In this document: positions 63,562-64,000 of the stretch, piece after piece
Layout of the letters: each line of letters begins with the position of its first letter
Position numbering within the stretch: the first letter of the stretch is position 1
DNA from: Bradyrhizobium barranii subsp. barranii
GTDB taxonomy: Bacteria; Pseudomonadota; Alphaproteobacteria; Rhizobiales; Xanthobacteraceae
NCBI RefSeq assembly: GCF_017565645.3
Contig: NZ_CP086136.1
Span: 7,919,501-7,983,500, forward strand
Reading direction: 5' to 3'
DNA length: 64,000 nucleotides
Program-made: the position numbers and the translations under genes
Notes under the pieces: model-generated
The model's input: only the letters and a program-made list of their open reading frames with translations
Told to the model about the DNA's origin: nothing
Databases searched by the model: none

Positions 63562-64000
63562 ATGATCGAGGGCGCAAGGTGGCGAAAGTGGGCGTTCTTC
63601 TACGTCCCCATGGCGATGTTCCTGCTTTTCCTGCTGTTCCCGTTCTACTGGATGGTGATCACTTCGGTGCGGCCGGACGGCGAGCTTTACCGACCCTGGA
63701 ATTCGATCAACTACAATCCGTTCTGGACCTGGAACCCGACCTGGGACCATGTCAGGTACCTGTTCGAGGAGACGCTGTTTGCATCGTGGCTGTGGAACAC
63801 GACGTTCATCGCGCTCGCGTCAACCGCCATCTCGCTCGTGTGCGGCGTGTTCGCCGGCTATGCTCTCTCGCGGCTGAACTTTCCATTTGCAGGCAGCCTG
63901 GGCACCGGCATCTTCATCACCTATCTGGTGCCTCAAACGCTGCTCTTCATTCCGCTGGCAGAGATCATCCGCAACTATCGGCTGGGTGACACGCCCTGGT
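63562..64000 (+). CDS. ABC transporter permease (MalG-type), 3' end outside window
   Basis: From ATG 63562, three bases after the previous stop codon, the frame reads MIEGARWRKWAFFYVPMAM and continues to the window edge with helices FLLFLLFPFYWMVIT and FIALASTAISLVCGVFAGYALSRL (in part). It is the second permease; the ATPase gene is expected beyond the window. Confidence 0.92.
   Translation, partial: MIEGARWRKWAFFYVPMAMFLLFLLFPFYWMVITSVRPDGELYRPWNSINYNPFWTWNPTWDHVRYLFEETLFASWLWNTTFIALASTAISLVCGVFAGYALSRLNFPFAGSLGTGIFITYLVPQTLLFIPLAEIIRNYRLGDTPW

Noticed and set aside
1..64000. CRISPR arrays, rRNA, tRNA genes, prophage or transposase genes
   Set aside because: No regularly spaced direct repeats, no tRNA T-loop/CCA patterns other than in the tmRNA, and no phage or transposase proteins were recognised by eye.

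Overview
The window is high-GC alphaproteobacterial chromosome, most likely Bradyrhizobium or a close relative (Nitrobacteraceae). This is inferred from four things: a circularly permuted two-piece tmRNA; FixK/FNR-type and EcfG-type promoter motifs; several families of palindromic intergenic repeats of the kind common in Bradyrhizobium; and the gene content (DUF4169/ribbon-helix-helix pair, DUF2336, many TTT/TRAP/ABC/MFS transporters). No prophage, plasmid backbone, CRISPR array, rRNA or tRNA was recognised.

Layout. 1-4.1 kb: a leftward branched-chain amino acid operon, ilvI - threonine dehydratase-like gene - ilvH - methyltransferase (cut by the window edge). It is preceded by a promoter, a 21-residue Ile/Leu/Val-rich leader peptide and an intrinsic terminator, that is, a complete-looking attenuator. 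4.2-6 kb: miaA and serB, divergent with 11 bp between start codons. 6.2-12.1 kb: leftward housekeeping block thyA-GNAT-folA and hflK-hflC-DUF2065-degP. 12.3-16.9 kb: tricarboxylate transporter tctB-tctA-tctC and a split chromate transporter. 17-20.3 kb: tmRNA next to sspB (tag and tag-adaptor side by side), fumC, and two small regulatory-looking genes. 20.3-22.5 kb: feoAB with an Irr/ICE-like site.

22.5-31.6 kb is accessory and regulatory. It holds a frameshifted outer-membrane beta-barrel gene, a small conserved gene under a perfect FixK/FNR box, and a two-gene operon of a double-domain KaiC-like ATPase with a hybrid histidine kinase. It also holds a universal stress protein behind a second FixK-like box, and a TetR/SDR divergent pair with a duplicated inverted operator. 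32-43.6 kb: MFS transporter, DUF2336 protein, a large AsmA-like protein, a P450/TetR divergent pair around an 11-bp-arm palindrome, a type II NADH dehydrogenase-like flavoprotein, and a frameshifted metallo-beta-lactamase-fold hydrolase. 43.7-52.7 kb: cyclic-di-GMP genes. One PAS-GAF-GGDEF-EAL gene is broken by a 1-bp deletion; one CHASE-GGDEF-EAL gene is intact and divergent from an orphan ABC-type binding protein. 52.8-64 kb: hydroxyacid dehydrogenase with a TRAP transporter, a secreted caspase-like protein, a SulP transporter, and the start of a sugar-type ABC transporter operon that runs off the window.

Three genes (about 23.81, 43.07 and 45.31 kb) carry small indels with otherwise intact frames on both sides. 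They are either recent pseudogenes or sequencing errors. The most interesting systems are the ilv attenuator, the KaiC-like/hybrid-kinase operon with a possible general-stress promoter, the tmRNA-SspB neighbourhood, the FixK-boxed small gene, and the binding protein/CHASE c-di-GMP pair.
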